A stretch of DNA of 41,262 bases from Magnetococcales bacterium (GCA_015231775.1 JADGAY010000010.1:1-41262); one strand, 5' to 3'. Positions 16,660-26,125 are shown, counted from the first letter of the stretch. Numbers and translations are program-made. The notes: generated by a model not told the origin, from the sequence alone.

Positions 16660-16727
16660 ACCGTGGAACTCCTGCCGGGAGGTCCACGGTAACGCGCCTG
16701 ATGGGTGGGAGCCCCCTCACCCACCCA
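16660..16727. repeat. Dispersed GC-rich paired-hairpin repeat, copy A
   Basis: ACCGTGGAACTCC (16660-16672) pairs with GGAGGTCCACGGT (16679-16691). A second inverted repeat, ATGGGTGGGAG..CTCACCCACCC, follows. It lies between two converging genes and could terminate both, although no T tract follows. Confidence 0.75.
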
Positions 16728-16746
16728 CGTCTCGCCACCGGTGGTG

Positions 16747-18789
16747 TCAGGGAAGCAACCCGAGCACGACCAGATAGGTATCTCTGGCATGGAGATCCTC
16801 GTGATTGCTTGAGTTGCCCACCACGATGATCCGTCCACCCTTCTCCGCCATCACCTGGGCCACATGATCGGTCACCGCGCCAACGGAGACCACCCGCCGC
16901 CCCTCGGGACCAAAGCTGGTGTCAGGCCGGCCATCGGCGGAAAATCGCGCCATGCCGATGGTGTAGAAATTGGACGCGCCAGGCGTCTGCCCCTCCTTGC
17001 GTTCCCGGTCCACATCGCCGGCCACCAGCACCTTGCCATCCGGTAGAATCACCGGCGGTGTCTGGGGCCGCAGGGGGCCGGTAGCCAGAATCAGGGTGCC
17101 GTCCGTTCCAAAGGCGGCATCCGCCCCCCCATCCGGCAACAAACGGGAGAGGAGCAGTTGATTGGTGGTTGGACGGATCGCGGCACTGATCAACACCCCC
17201 CCCTTGGGCAGGATCGACACCGTTGGACGATCATAGACCCGCTTCTTCTCCATGAGCCGGATCACCAGACCCTTCTTGCCGAAACCCTGATCCAACGCTC
17301 CATCCGCGGCGTAACGCGCCACCACGATCCCGGAATGGCTCTCATCGAGTCGGGTACCGGTGGCCACGATCTTGCCATCGGCTTGCAACGCGAGTCCGGT
17401 GATCTCCGCACTTCCGCCCACGTCGGTCGCCACCATCCCCTGCTCGCCGAAGGTCGGGTCCGGCACCCCGGACGGGGTAAGGCGCAGCAAAAAGAAGTGC
17501 CCCTTGTTGGAGGAAAAGCCCGCTCCCAGATCCGGTCGTTGCACCTGGATCAAGTGGCTTCCACCGATGATGATCCTTCCATCCGACTGAATCGCCAAGG
17601 CGTGGGGAAAGGATGGATTCCCCGTGGACTGAATGAACACCCCCTGCTCCGCGAACCCTCTATCCAGGGAACCATCGGGTCGATGCCGCGCGAGGGCCAT
17701 GCCTTGTTTCTCATGGCTGAGGTATCCGGGACTGGCCACGACGATGGCGCCATCGTTCATCATCCCGATATCCTTCGGGCTCCCCGCGGGACCGATGCGG
17801 GTGGAGACGATTCCGCCGGTTCCGAACGTATCGTCCAGAGTGCCATCAGGCCGAATGCGGGCCAGGCCAATGGTGGACTGGAACTTCTTGTCCGTCAGAT
17901 GCATCGCCACCACGATCTTCCCATCCGGCTGGATCAGGCTGTCGATGGCGGTGATGTTTCTCGACTCGATGCCCATTTTGAGCAATCCGTCATCCGCGAA
18001 ACCCTTGTCCGGTTTGGCGGACGCGTCCACGCTCCCCTTGACGACCAGCGCGGTCAAGGCGTCCTGACTGACGGGCGGCGGTTCATCGGGGAGTTTCTCT
18101 TGCTCCTTCAAGTGTTTCTCAATCTTCTTGCTGACCCCCTCGCGCAACGGTGCCCACTCCGAGGCGGGGAGAACAGGCTCTCCTTCCGAGAGCCGTTTTT
18201 CATTCAGAGTCGCATCGATCAGATCGGCTCCTTGCTTGCAGATCCACATCGGAGAGATCTCATCCACATAGAGATCCGCTCTTTGCAAGGCGCGTCTACC
18301 CGCCTCGCTGAAGGCTTTGCGATTCTGCCGGGAACCGGATGCCACTTCATGGGCGAATGCCGGGAGCAGGCCAACCCCCTGACGCGCGCTTTTGTCGCGG
18401 CAGCGCAAGGCATCGTATTCGGCGCGCGCCATCCCCACCACGAACCACTCCATGGCCTTGGCCTTGTCGGTGGGCCAAAGGCGACGTGACAGCTCAACGA
18501 TGTAAAGCGGCGGGATTTTGTTCGCCTCCTCCTCGAGTCGGGGAATCAACACGTCATTTTCGGACATGGGCCGGTTGTGCAGGATGAAGAAGGGGTCGTT
18601 GTTGTTTTTCTCCGGCTGCCCGGATAAAGAAATATTTCCTTTGGGATTCGAATCAGGGAGGCTCGCCGTACTGACAAACGGCACGCCCGCAAAAAGCGCG
18701 AACAAGAAGATCGTCATCAAAACGACTACATATTCACGCAATGTTGTCCATTTCTTGTAATTCTTGCGAATACGGGTGAGAATGGCCAT
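16747..18789 (-). CDS. Membrane-anchored delta-60-repeat protein
   Basis: The 680-aa product has a basic N-terminus and one hydrophobic helix (about 20-38) serving as anchor or signal. A helical region follows (about 70-240), then about six repeats of the delta-60 type (TIGR02608; PDG…DTSFG..G motifs with IQSDGRIIIGG, LQADGKIVATG, LPDGKVLVAGD), which predict a beta-propeller-like periplasmic or surface domain. The start at 18789 is chosen for its GGAGAG SD 8 nt upstream; a longer frame to 18876 lacks one. Function is unknown; such repeats are thought to serve binding or adhesion. It lies downstream of the flagellar operon on the same strand but is separated from it by a strong terminator. Confidence 0.75.
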   Translation of the reverse strand: MAILTRIRKNYKKWTTLREYVVVLMTIFLFALFAGVPFVSTASLPDSNPKGNISLSGQPEKNNNDPFFILHNRPMSENDVLIPRLEEEANKIPPLYIVELSRRLWPTDKAKAMEWFVVGMARAEYDALRCRDKSARQGVGLLPAFAHEVASGSRQNRKAFSEAGRRALQRADLYVDEISPMWICKQGADLIDATLNEKRLSEGEPVLPASEWAPLREGVSKKIEKHLKEQEKLPDEPPPVSQDALTALVVKGSVDASAKPDKGFADDGLLKMGIESRNITAIDSLIQPDGKIVVAMHLTDKKFQSTIGLARIRPDGTLDDTFGTGGIVSTRIGPAGSPKDIGMMNDGAIVVASPGYLSHEKQGMALARHRPDGSLDRGFAEQGVFIQSTGNPSFPHALAIQSDGRIIIGGSHLIQVQRPDLGAGFSSNKGHFFLLRLTPSGVPDPTFGEQGMVATDVGGSAEITGLALQADGKIVATGTRLDESHSGIVVARYAADGALDQGFGKKGLVIRLMEKKRVYDRPTVSILPKGGVLISAAIRPTTNQLLLSRLLPDGGADAAFGTDGTLILATGPLRPQTPPVILPDGKVLVAGDVDRERKEGQTPGASNFYTIGMARFSADGRPDTSFGPEGRRVVSVGAVTDHVAQVMAEKGGRIIVVGNSSNHEDLHARDTYLVVLGLLP

Positions 18790-18915
18790 GATGCATGCTC
18801 TCCAAAGTTTTCCAAACAATGGGGCGCATGCTACCACTACCCAAGTATACACGCAAACATTTGTTTGTATGCGCACCTATTATCACGGCCACGAATGGCA
18901 TGGTGGTTGGACAAT

Positions 18916-18945
18916 AAAAAAAACCGCCTCGCGGCGGTTTTTTTG
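18916..18945 (-). terminator. Intrinsic terminator of the flagellar operon
   Basis: A run of A, then ACCGCC-TCGC-GGCGGT, then seven T. It works in both directions by sequence. It lies about 90 bp beyond the fliP stop codon and separates the operon from the delta-60 gene. Confidence 0.92.
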
Positions 18946-19032
18946 TTGTTCGCAACCCATCTCACCCTCACACCCCGATTCGTCGTCCCATCCTCCCGGC
19001 ACCAAACCACTTGAACGGTTGCCGACGCACCC

Positions 19033-19812
19033 TCACTTGAACGATTGCACCAGCGAACCGACCACCAGCGCCCACCCATCCACCAGGACGAAGAGAATGA
19101 GTTTCACCGGCATGGAAATCACCAGCGGCGGGAGCATCATCATGCCCATGGACATGACCACGCTGGCCACCACCATGTCGATGATCAGGAAGGGGAGATA
19201 GATCATGAAGCCGATCTGGAACGCGGTTTTCAACTCCGAGATCATGAAGGCCGGAACGATCAGACGCAACGGGGTATCCGCCGGGCTCGGGGCCTGCTTG
19301 ATCCCGGACAGGCGCATGAACAACTCCAGATCCTTGGAGCGGGTCTGACGCAGCATGAAGGAGCGCACCGGCGCGATGGCCCGCTCCAACGCCTGTTCCT
19401 CGCCGATGGATTTGGCCATGTAGGGCTGGATGGCGTCCTGATTCACCTTGTCGAAGACCGGCCCCATCACGAAAAAGGTGATGAAGAGGGCCAGGGAGAT
19501 CAGCACCTGATTGGGGGGTTGTCCTTGCAGACCCATGGCCTGGCGGACGAAGGACATGACCACGATCACACGGGTGAAGGAGGTCACCATGATCAACAGC
19601 GCCGGGGCAAGCGAAAAGAGGGTCATGAACCCCAGAATCTGGAGTCCCACCCCGACCTGATCCGGATCGGCCCGTCCAGCGGCATCCCCGGTGGAGAGCT
19701 TCACCCCCGGCAAGGCGATGGAGGCCGCCTCGACCAGACCCGGCCAGGCCAACCAGCCCACCGCCGCGACCAGCAGCGTCCCCAACGCCAGAATGCGCAC
19801 CCTGGATTTCAC
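19033..19812 (-). CDS. fliP: Flagellar export gate protein FliP
   Basis: The 259-aa protein has an N-terminal signal sequence (to about residue 30) followed by the FliP signature: [46 protein letters not shown], and the C-terminal helix pair around [23 protein letters not shown]. FliP forms the core of the type III export gate in the inner membrane with FliQ and FliR. I start it at GTG 19812, which overlaps the fliO stop by 4 bp (GTGA) and gives the usual length. A longer open frame upstream runs through fliO in another frame and is not coding. It is the last gene of this operon; fliQ/fliR are not here. Confidence 0.95.
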   Translation of the reverse strand: MKSRVRILALGTLLVAAVGWLAWPGLVEAASIALPGVKLSTGDAAGRADPDQVGVGLQILGFMTLFSLAPALLIMVTSFTRVIVVMSFVRQAMGLQGQPPNQVLISLALFITFFVMGPVFDKVNQDAIQPYMAKSIGEEQALERAIAPVRSFMLRQTRSKDLELFMRLSGIKQAPSPADTPLRLIVPAFMISELKTAFQIGFMIYLPFLIIDMVVASVVMSMGMMMLPPLVISMPVKLILFVLVDGWALVVGSLVQSFK

Positions 19813-20192
19813 GGTTGCGACCCCTTCAGATTGACAAGCTCCTCGGGGGTCATCTCGGCCAACAGCGTCACCCGATCGCGGGAGACGCCGAGCAGCCAGG
19901 CGCGCGATCCGACGCGCACCAGACGCACCCCGACACCAGGAGAGAAATTGCGACCATCCTCGACGCGGATCGGACCCGTGCCACCCATCTGCGGGGCATA
20001 CTTGCGACCCACCCGCACGGCCAAGGCCCCCAGGGCGATCAGCAGCAGCAGATAGCCGGCGACGCGGGTGGCCTCGCCGAGCAGATCCACCGGTTCCGCG
20101 CCCTCTCCGGCCCAGACCGTCGAAATTCCGACACCGATCCAGACCAGCGCGGCCCCCGCGCCGGTCCACATGGCACCGAAGGCCGGTCTCAT
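19809..20192 (-). CDS. fliO: Flagellar biosynthesis protein FliO
   Basis: The 127-aa protein has an N-terminal hydrophobic segment, a membrane helix (about 45-60, [18 protein letters not shown]) and a small cytoplasmic domain. That domain has the FliO pattern (…[39 protein letters not shown]). FliO is an assembly factor for the FliP ring. It overlaps fliN (ATGA) and fliP (GTGA) by 4 bp each, so translation is probably coupled. Confidence 0.9.
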   Translation of the reverse strand: MRPAFGAMWTGAGAALVWIGVGISTVWAGEGAEPVDLLGEATRVAGYLLLLIALGALAVRVGRKYAPQMGGTGPIRVEDGRNFSPGVGVRLVRVGSRAWLLGVSRDRVTLLAEMTPEELVNLKGSQP

Positions 20193-20575
20193 CGACGCAG
20201 ATTCTCCAGCCGTTCGCTCAACGACACGATGTCGGTGATGCGAATGCCGAGTTTATCCTTGATCATCACCACTTCGCCGTAGGCAAGCAGGCGATTGTTG
20301 ACATGGATCTCCAACGGATCGTCGGCCTCGCGGCCCAGCTCGATCAGGGAGCCCTTGTTCAATTTCAGAAGATCGCGGATCTGCATCTTGACCTGGCCAA
20401 GACGCACGGAGATCTCCAAGGAGACGTCCATGAGAAGTTCCATGTTCTTCTCATTGACCACCGTGCTGCTCAAGCCGCCCGACGAGGCTCGCTCACCTCC
20501 GCCGCCTCCCCCGCCGCCTCCGAACTCCAGCTCCTTGAGGATGTTGGGATCCAACAACGCACCCGTATCGTCCAT
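20189..20575 (-). CDS. fliN: Flagellar motor switch protein FliN
   Basis: The 128-aa protein has an acidic N-terminus, a run of nine glycines, then the SpoA domain (about 50-125) with [20 protein letters not shown] and the [11 protein letters not shown]… [14 protein letters not shown]… pattern of FliN. It forms the lower C ring of the motor and binds CheY-P together with FliM. ATG 20575 is preferred because a GAGGTGG SD lies 5 nt before it; upstream in-frame starts at 20596 and 20641 have weaker sites. The poly-Gly linker is unusual. Confidence 0.93.
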   Translation of the reverse strand: MDDTGALLDPNILKELEFGGGGGGGGGERASSGGLSSTVVNEKNMELLMDVSLEISVRLGQVKMQIRDLLKLNKGSLIELGREADDPLEIHVNNRLLAYGEVVMIKDKLGIRITDIVSLSERLENLRR

Positions 20576-20682
20576 AGCCACCTCGTCTGCAATCATGATC
20601 CGTTTCTTGCCAGACAACTCCCCTCGAGAGTGCCTTGGCAAAGAGGGCGAGGGAGTCTCCTCCCATCGTGTAAATTAACGCG

Positions 20683-21675
20683 TCACTTGTCGAGCGGCAG
20701 GATCTGGGTGATGCGGATGGCCCGCTTCCCGTCCACGATCCCGGCCAGGCATCGATATTTGGCCTCGCCTTCCACCTCCACGTCCATCTCCTCGGAGAGT
20801 TCGTGGGAGAGCGGCAACACGTCGCCGACCTGAAGATCCAGCATCTCCCGCACCGACATCTGCTCGCGGGAAACCACCGGCGAAATCGCCAGGGGCACCA
20901 GTCCGAGTTGGTGATTCAGGGCGTCGATCCAGGCGGTCGAACCCTCGACCATATCCTTCTGCTGGAAGCCGACCTTCAACTGCTGCTTGAACAGCTCCAG
21001 AATCACCGCCGGGTAGCAGATGGTCAACGTCCCTTCCGCATCGCCCACCTCCACCGCGAACGAGATCAGGAACACCGTCTCGTCAAGCGGCATCACCGCG
21101 GCGAACTGCGGTTGATTCTCCCAGCGGGTCAACACCAGCTTGAAGGAGTTGTCGAGCTTCTTCCACGACAGTTCGATCTGCTCCCGGGTCACGTCCATGA
21201 TGCGGTCGATGACCTTCATCTCGAAGGGCGAGAAGTTGCGGAATGGACGTTCCGAATCCCCCGAACCGCCGAAGAAACCCTCGAGAATGTGGTACATAAC
21301 CTCGCCATCGATGGCCAACAGGCTCATCGACTGGGACGGCTCCACCCGCAGGATGTTGATGAAGATCGGCGGATCCAGACCATGCAGAAAGCGACCGAAA
21401 ATCTGGTTGGTGGTCGATTTCGGCTGAACATGCACCTCCCGTCCCACCTTCTGGGTCAGCTTGAAGGAGAGTTGCGAGGCCAGATGCTCGTTGATCAGGT
21501 CCAGACCGGGCAGCGCACCCACCCGGATGGCGGTCTTCTGGCCAAAGAAGAAGGAGGTGACCTTTTTCTCCTCCTTCTCCTCCTTGGCATCCTCGGGTTC
21601 TTCGAAATTGAGAGATCCGTCGTCCAGACCCGCCATCAAGGCGTCGATCTCTTCTGAGGAAAGGATCTGAGTCAT
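20683..21675 (-). CDS. fliM: Flagellar motor switch protein FliM
   Basis: The 330-aa protein has the N-terminal CheY-P-binding peptide (ILSSEEIDALM), an acidic linker, the middle CheC-like domain with the GGSG loop (FFGGSGDS) and a C-terminal SpoA domain (VGDVLPLSHELSEEMDVEVEG region). It links the CheY signal to rotor switching. ATG 21675 gives the canonical N-terminus; the frame extends 17 codons upstream only because it reads into the intergenic repeat at 21705. It is followed by fliN after about 110 bp. Confidence 0.95.
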   Translation of the reverse strand: MTQILSSEEIDALMAGLDDGSLNFEEPEDAKEEKEEKKVTSFFFGQKTAIRVGALPGLDLINEHLASQLSFKLTQKVGREVHVQPKSTTNQIFGRFLHGLDPPIFINILRVEPSQSMSLLAIDGEVMYHILEGFFGGSGDSERPFRNFSPFEMKVIDRIMDVTREQIELSWKKLDNSFKLVLTRWENQPQFAAVMPLDETVFLISFAVEVGDAEGTLTICYPAVILELFKQQLKVGFQQKDMVEGSTAWIDALNHQLGLVPLAISPVVSREQMSVREMLDLQVGDVLPLSHELSEEMDVEVEGEAKYRCLAGIVDGKRAIRITQILPLDK

Positions 21676-21704
21676 CGTGTTTCCAATCCGAAGCAAACTT
21701 GCAT

Positions 21705-21763
21705 GATGGGGGGAGCCCCCCCTCACCCCCCGACCGCATACCTCCCTGACGGGAGTTCCACGG
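21705..21763. repeat. Dispersed paired-hairpin repeat, copy B (fliL-fliM gap)
   Basis: In reverse orientation the sequence reads CCGTGGAACTCCCGTCAGGG…, then GGGGGGTGAGGGGGGCTCCC…CATC. These are the same two modules as the tandem array at 39630. The gap lies inside an operon, so it must be transcribed. Confidence 0.78.
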
Positions 21764-21777
21764 AAAAAACCCGGCGG

Positions 21778-22371
21778 TTATTGAATGACGAACTCGGTGA
21801 AGTAGACCCGTGTGATGGATCCGTTCACCAAAAGCGCGTTGATCCGGGCCAGCAACTCCTCGCGCAGACGGAACTTCCCTTCCAGGGCCTGGAGTTCACG
21901 GGAGGACTTGGAGGTCAGAAGCGCCAGGATCACGTCCTGGAGTTGGGGCTTGCGCCGTTCCAACTCCATCTCCAACGGCGACTTGGCGGCCTCCTTGGCC
22001 TCCCCGCCACCACCGTGACCACCGCCACCACCGCCACCGGCATCCTTCTTCTCGCCCTTGTCGCCCTTCTTGCCGCCATCATCCATCTCCAACTGGATGG
22101 TGGTCTTGAGATAGCGATTGCCCTTGGGCTCGTTCAGGTTGACCACGAACGGGTCAAGCTTGAACATGGCACCGACCATCTCTTCGGGCTTCTTGGATTT
22201 CTGCTCGGGCGTGGGCTCCAGCTTCTCGGTCTCGGCGACCTGCTTGCTGCCCATGGACGAGCCGAGAAAATAGCCGCCACCACCTCCCAACAACAAGGCC
22301 ACAACCGGGAGAATGATTTTAAGCAGCCCCCCCTTGCCTCCCCCCGATTCTTGCTCCGATTCGTCCGCCAT
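21778..22371 (-). CDS. fliL: Flagellar basal body-associated protein FliL
   Basis: The 197-aa single-pass protein has a cytoplasmic N-terminus, a membrane helix (about 15-38), and a periplasmic domain with MFKLDPFVVNLNEPKGNRYLKTTIQLE near its start and LLTSKSSREL…LREELLARINALL…V…VYFTEFVIQ at its end. FliL surrounds the stator and supports torque. A Lys/Gly-rich insertion (about 98-122, including GGGGGGG and GGGG) interrupts the domain between its two conserved halves. That insertion is unusual. The start has a GGAAGGG SD. Confidence 0.94.
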   Translation of the reverse strand: MADESEQESGGGKGGLLKIILPVVALLLGGGGGYFLGSSMGSKQVAETEKLEPTPEQKSKKPEEMVGAMFKLDPFVVNLNEPKGNRYLKTTIQLEMDDGGKKGDKGEKKDAGGGGGGGHGGGGEAKEAAKSPLEMELERRKPQLQDVILALLTSKSSRELQALEGKFRLREELLARINALLVNGSITRVYFTEFVIQ

Positions 22372-22483
22372 GAGACCCTTCCTTTGTTTTCATACCGAGT
22401 GTGTTGGGATCGGTTTTACGTTAACAAACATACCACGTCATGCACAAAGCCTTTTGACCCGGATGACGTTTGCATGAACATCA

Positions 22484-23755
22484 TCACCGCTTGAGCGAAA
22501 TCAACTCCTCGAGCATGCCATCCGAAACCGACACGATGCGCGAGTTGGCCTGGAAGCCGCGTTGCGTGGTGATCATGCGGATGAACTCGGTGGAGATGTC
22601 CACGTTGGACTGCTCCAGCGAGTTGGAGGCGATGCTGCCCAACCGGGCCGACTGAGGCGTGCCGATCATCGGCTGTCCAGATTGGGTGGTCGGTTTGTAG
22701 AGATTGGCCCCGATCTGCTCCAGGGCATTCTCGTTGGAGAAGTCCACCAGGGCGATCTGATACATCTTGCGGGTCTGGCCGTTGGTGTAGTGACCGGAAA
22801 CGTAGCCATCGCGATCCACGGCCAGGGTATCGAGGTTGCCCGGCGGATAGCCGTCCGCGGTCCAGTTGCCGGTGGAAGACTCGCTGGCCACCTGGGTGCT
22901 GGCCGACAGGTCGAAGGCAAGCTTCAACGGGGTGGTCGCGCCATTGGTCAAGGGAAACTCCAGGTTCACCGGGCTGCCGGAAAGATAGTGACCGCTCGTA
23001 TCGAACTTCATGATGTTGGGCGTGGTGGCCGTGCCGATCAGGGCGCCGGTGGACATATCCTGCTCCTGGGCGCTCCAGGACCACTCGTTGGCATTGGTGG
23101 TGCGGTTGAACTCCATGCGCAGGCTGTGGGGGTTCCCCTTGGAGTCGTAAACCCGCACCGAGGTGTTGAACGGCAGGGCCGCGGTGGGACGATCATCCAG
23201 ATTCACCGGCAGGGTGACGCTGGTGCTGGCCGAAGCCAGATTCTCGTCGCTGGTCGGAAGCAGGATGTCCTGCACGCCGGCCTCGCCGGAGACCATATGG
23301 TTGCCATCCGCGTCGAGCTTCCACCCCTGCAGGCGCAGACCACCGCCCGAAGTGACCAGAAAGCCGTCCAGATTCTTCTCGAAAGCGCCGGCGCGGGTGT
23401 AGAAGGTATCCATCGGCAGGGCCAGGGTATTCAACCGGCTCGACAGGGCATTGTCACGCACCTTGAAGAAGCCACGACCGTCGATGCTCATATCCGTGAC
23501 ATTGGCGGTGGAGACCGAACTCCCCTGCTTCATGTTCTGTTGAATGTCGGCCAGACCCACGCCGGTACCCACCTGGTTCATGCTGCCGAGGCCGTTGGTA
23601 CCCACGGTCTGAATCAACACGTCCTGGAACGAGGAGTTACTCGACTTAAAGGCGGTGGTGTTGGCGTTGGCCAGGTTGTTGCCGATCACGGTCATGGCCT
23701 CGCCGAAGTTGATCAAGGCGCTCGAACCGGAATACATCGCTTGCAAGATGGACAT
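22484..23755 (-). CDS. flgE: Flagellar hook protein FlgE
   Basis: The 423-aa protein has the rod/hook N-terminal motif (SGSSALINFGEAMTVIGNNLANANTTAFKSS), the FlgE D1 loop region, the DGRGFFKVRD motif and the C-terminal helix (NVDISTEFIRMITTQRGFQANSRIVS). It builds the hook that joins rod to filament. SD GGAGAG precedes ATG 23755. It lies between flgD and fliL, the usual order in this operon type. Confidence 0.96.
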   Translation of the reverse strand: MSILQAMYSGSSALINFGEAMTVIGNNLANANTTAFKSSNSSFQDVLIQTVGTNGLGSMNQVGTGVGLADIQQNMKQGSSVSTANVTDMSIDGRGFFKVRDNALSSRLNTLALPMDTFYTRAGAFEKNLDGFLVTSGGGLRLQGWKLDADGNHMVSGEAGVQDILLPTSDENLASASTSVTLPVNLDDRPTAALPFNTSVRVYDSKGNPHSLRMEFNRTTNANEWSWSAQEQDMSTGALIGTATTPNIMKFDTSGHYLSGSPVNLEFPLTNGATTPLKLAFDLSASTQVASESSTGNWTADGYPPGNLDTLAVDRDGYVSGHYTNGQTRKMYQIALVDFSNENALEQIGANLYKPTTQSGQPMIGTPQSARLGSIASNSLEQSNVDISTEFIRMITTQRGFQANSRIVSVSDGMLEELISLKR

Positions 23756-23808
23756 GAATGGCTCTCCGTGAAAAATCGACCAGAGGTCTCAATAATTTGT
23801 TAGGATAA

Positions 23809-23861
23809 GGGGAGTCCCCCTCACCCCTGGATCGTGGAGCCCCACCTGGAAGCGCCACGGT
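23809..23861. repeat. Dispersed paired-hairpin repeat, copy C (flgD-flgE gap)
   Basis: This is a degenerate, reverse-orientation copy: GGGGAGTCCCCCTCACCCC followed by GTGGAGCCCCACCTGG..GCGCCACGG. The same two-module structure is retained. Confidence 0.65.
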
Positions 23862-23887
23862 CATGTGGGTCTCCTGGATGTTCGCGC

Positions 23888-24541
23888 TCAGCCCTGCTCG
23901 ACCTGGCGCACGTCGGCGATGTTGATCTTGCGACCGTTCATCTCCAAAACCACGCCGGTGGCGTCGTTGATCACCGCCTTCACCACCCCGGCCTCCAGGG
24001 TCGGAACCGCTTTCACATTGCCCGAAGCGTCAACCATGCTGACGGCGAACCGATAGGTTCCATCCGGCAGATCCGAACCCTGCAGGTCAACCTTCTGCGT
24101 GCCGGCGGTGAATTTCTGCTCCACGGACTCGACCACCCGGTTATTGGCGTCGTAGATGTTGATGGTGGCCGTGCCCGCGCTCGGCATGTCGAAACGGACC
24201 GAGCCGACGCCACCGGTCAGGGTGGTCTGATCGCCATCCACCACCGCCGTCTTGCCGATGTAGGAGACCGCCTGGTTCAATTGATTGACCCCCTGGGCCG
24301 CGATCAATTTTTCCAGCAATTCATTGCTCTTCTGCTGTTCGCCCAGACCGGTGAACTGGGCCATCTGGCTGGTGAACTCGGTGTTCTGCACCGGTTCCAG
24401 GGGATCCTGATACTGGAGCTGGGCGGTCAGGAGCTTCAAGAAATCGGTCCGCAACTCATCCGCGCTCTGCGCCGATGTCTTGTTGGATGTCGAGGTGGTG
24501 GTGCTTGCCGAGGAGACGCCATACGCCGCGGTGGTGTTCAT
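23888..24541 (-). CDS. flgD: Flagellar hook assembly scaffold FlgD
   Basis: The 217-aa protein has the conserved FlgD N-terminal motif (DFLKLLTAQLQYQDPLEPVQNTEFTSQMAQF), then the FLIN-like and Tudor-like domains (…VVESVEQKFTAGTQKVDLQGSDLPDGTYRFAV…). FlgD caps the growing hook. The start is one of two adjacent ATG codons (24544, 24541). GGGAG is 7 nt before the second. An earlier in-frame ATG at 24571 has no good site. Confidence 0.94.
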   Translation of the reverse strand: MNTTAAYGVSSASTTTSTSNKTSAQSADELRTDFLKLLTAQLQYQDPLEPVQNTEFTSQMAQFTGLGEQQKSNELLEKLIAAQGVNQLNQAVSYIGKTAVVDGDQTTLTGGVGSVRFDMPSAGTATINIYDANNRVVESVEQKFTAGTQKVDLQGSDLPDGTYRFAVSMVDASGNVKAVPTLEAGVVKAVINDATGVVLEMNGRKINIADVRQVEQG

Positions 24542-24646
24542 CATCGTACTCCCAAAAATCGTCCGAGCCATTCAGGCGTCATCGCACAGGCAGCGGATGG
24601 ACCCCTGAAACACTTTATTCAAAATTCACGCCAAACTTGCGCGCCA

Positions 24647-24700
24647 GGAGGAGAACCCCCTTTTCACCCGACCATGCCACGCCCTTCGGCAGTGCCACGG
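24647..24700. repeat. Dispersed paired-hairpin repeat, copy D (fliK-flgD gap)
   Basis: A reverse-orientation, diverged copy (GGAGGAGAACCCCCTTTTCACCC, then GCCACGCC..GGCAGTGCCACGG). It lies just past the fliK stop codon. Confidence 0.6.
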
Positions 24701-24710
24701 TCATGGGCCA

Positions 24711-26048
24711 TCAGGCGAACAGACTCAATCCCGAAGCACCCCCGCTCGTCACCGGCGCCGGCACTACCCCCTCCACGGGGGGAGCCGGATTTTCGGCCTG
24801 GCCACGTCCCGACGCACGCCAGGCGAGCCCCTCGCGCCGCTCCTCGGTGGCGCCATGGCCACCCTGGAAGCCCCATTGCGCCGCCGCATCCCCGCCGCGT
24901 CCATCATCCACATGCACCATCACCTCGCCCATACCGAGATTCTGACGGGCCAGGGCCTCGCGCAACTGCGGAATCTGCTTGTTCAACAGATCGCGCGTCG
25001 CGTCCGATTCGGCGGTGATCATCACATGCACCCGCTGATCGCCGTCCACGGCCACGCGCAAATCGAGATTGCCCAACTCCCGTGGATTCAAGGAGATGCG
25101 CATCTGCTCCGCGCCGCCGGCCCTGGAAATGAAACGCATCCGGCCCACTTCTTCGGCCAGTTCGTCGCCAAAGGCGGGGGACTGGGGGGAGAGGGTGTTG
25201 CCGGAGGTGACCCCCGGCTTCTCCCCCACGCCCCGCGCGCCGTCGGAAACCAGACGCATGGCCATGGCAAAGTCGTTTTTTTCGTCCGCGGGGGTCAGGG
25301 AAGCGGGAAGATTGAGATCAGCCCGCGCCTGGGTTCGGGAACCCAACGTCTCGGCCAGTCCACGGGCCGGATTGCCGGAGAGGAGCGACTCAAGGGCGGG
25401 CTGTCCCGGTTGCGCGGGATTGGTCACGGCCTCGCCCACCGGCGGCATCGACATGCCGGGCTGCCCCCCCTGCGACGGGATATTGGCGGAAAGGGCGGCC
25501 TGGGGTTGCGACTGAGCCTCCCCTGCCGTCATCACCGGCGCATTCATGGTGGCGTTGGCGGCCAGAAGCGCAGCGTGGGGCATGGCGAGCCAGGCCAACT
25601 CCTCCCCCTTCTTGCGGGTCGGTCGCCCCTTGCCGTTGGCATTGGCCAACTCCTGAAGCCGCTTCTCACCCACCGTCACGGCGGGCTCCGTCGCTTCCGC
25701 GTCCGCGGCGCCGGGTGTCTCATCGCTCTTGACAGCTTCGGCGTCGCTCGTTTGGGACTCCTGGGATTTTCGCGCCTGACCCGCCTCTCGCGCATCGGCA
25801 GCTTCGGAGGTCTCCTCGGCATCACGCATCGCCTCGCGATCGGCATCCTCGGCACGGCTCCGGGATGCCTCGGCGCGCGACTCCTCGCGCTCGGCGTTCA
25901 AAGTGGATTTGCGCGTCTCAGCCCGTTGCAACGCCTCCTCGAAGAAACGATTGCTCCCCTCTTCGGCGCTCTTGGCGACCGAGGAGCGCTCGGCGGACGC
26001 GGGAGGACGCGACTCCACCCGGGGCATGAACAGTTGCGACAACGTCAT
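24711..26048 (-). CDS. fliK: Flagellar hook-length control protein FliK
   Basis: The 445-aa protein is rich in Ala, Glu, Arg and Pro through its first 300 residues, as expected for the disordered ruler part. It ends in the Flg_hook domain (about 310-410) with MRISLNPRELGNLDLRVAV and the helix LLNKQIPQLREALARQNL. It measures the hook and switches export specificity. ATG 26048 is preferred; a GTG 12 bp earlier overlaps the GGAGTG ribosome-binding site. It is the first gene of the operon, preceded by a sigma-54-like promoter. Confidence 0.92.
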   Translation of the reverse strand: MTLSQLFMPRVESRPPASAERSSVAKSAEEGSNRFFEEALQRAETRKSTLNAEREESRAEASRSRAEDADREAMRDAEETSEAADAREAGQARKSQESQTSDAEAVKSDETPGAADAEATEPAVTVGEKRLQELANANGKGRPTRKKGEELAWLAMPHAALLAANATMNAPVMTAGEAQSQPQAALSANIPSQGGQPGMSMPPVGEAVTNPAQPGQPALESLLSGNPARGLAETLGSRTQARADLNLPASLTPADEKNDFAMAMRLVSDGARGVGEKPGVTSGNTLSPQSPAFGDELAEEVGRMRFISRAGGAEQMRISLNPRELGNLDLRVAVDGDQRVHVMITAESDATRDLLNKQIPQLREALARQNLGMGEVMVHVDDGRGGDAAAQWGFQGGHGATEERREGLAWRASGRGQAENPAPPVEGVVPAPVTSGGASGLSLFA

Positions 26049-26109
26049 GGTCTGGTACACTCCGCATCCGGTTCGGATTCATGAAAGAAAAGTATCCGAA
26101 ACTACTACA

Positions 26110-26125
26110 TTCAAGCATCGTGCCA
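26110..26125 (-). promoter_or_regulatory. Probable sigma-54-type promoter of the fliK-fliP operon
   Basis: On the minus strand the sequence is TGGCACGATGCTTGAA. It has a perfect -24 element and a -12 element TTGAA where TTGCW is expected, with correct spacing. It lies about 60 bp upstream of fliK. Sigma-54 control of mid-class flagellar operons is common in proteobacteria. The missing C of the -12 GC is a reservation. Confidence 0.5.

Noticed and set aside
15065-16738. Minus-strand open frame of 557 codons
   Set aside because: It lies opposite the glycosyltransferase gene and has no coherent motifs or start signals. The plus-strand protein matches a known family.
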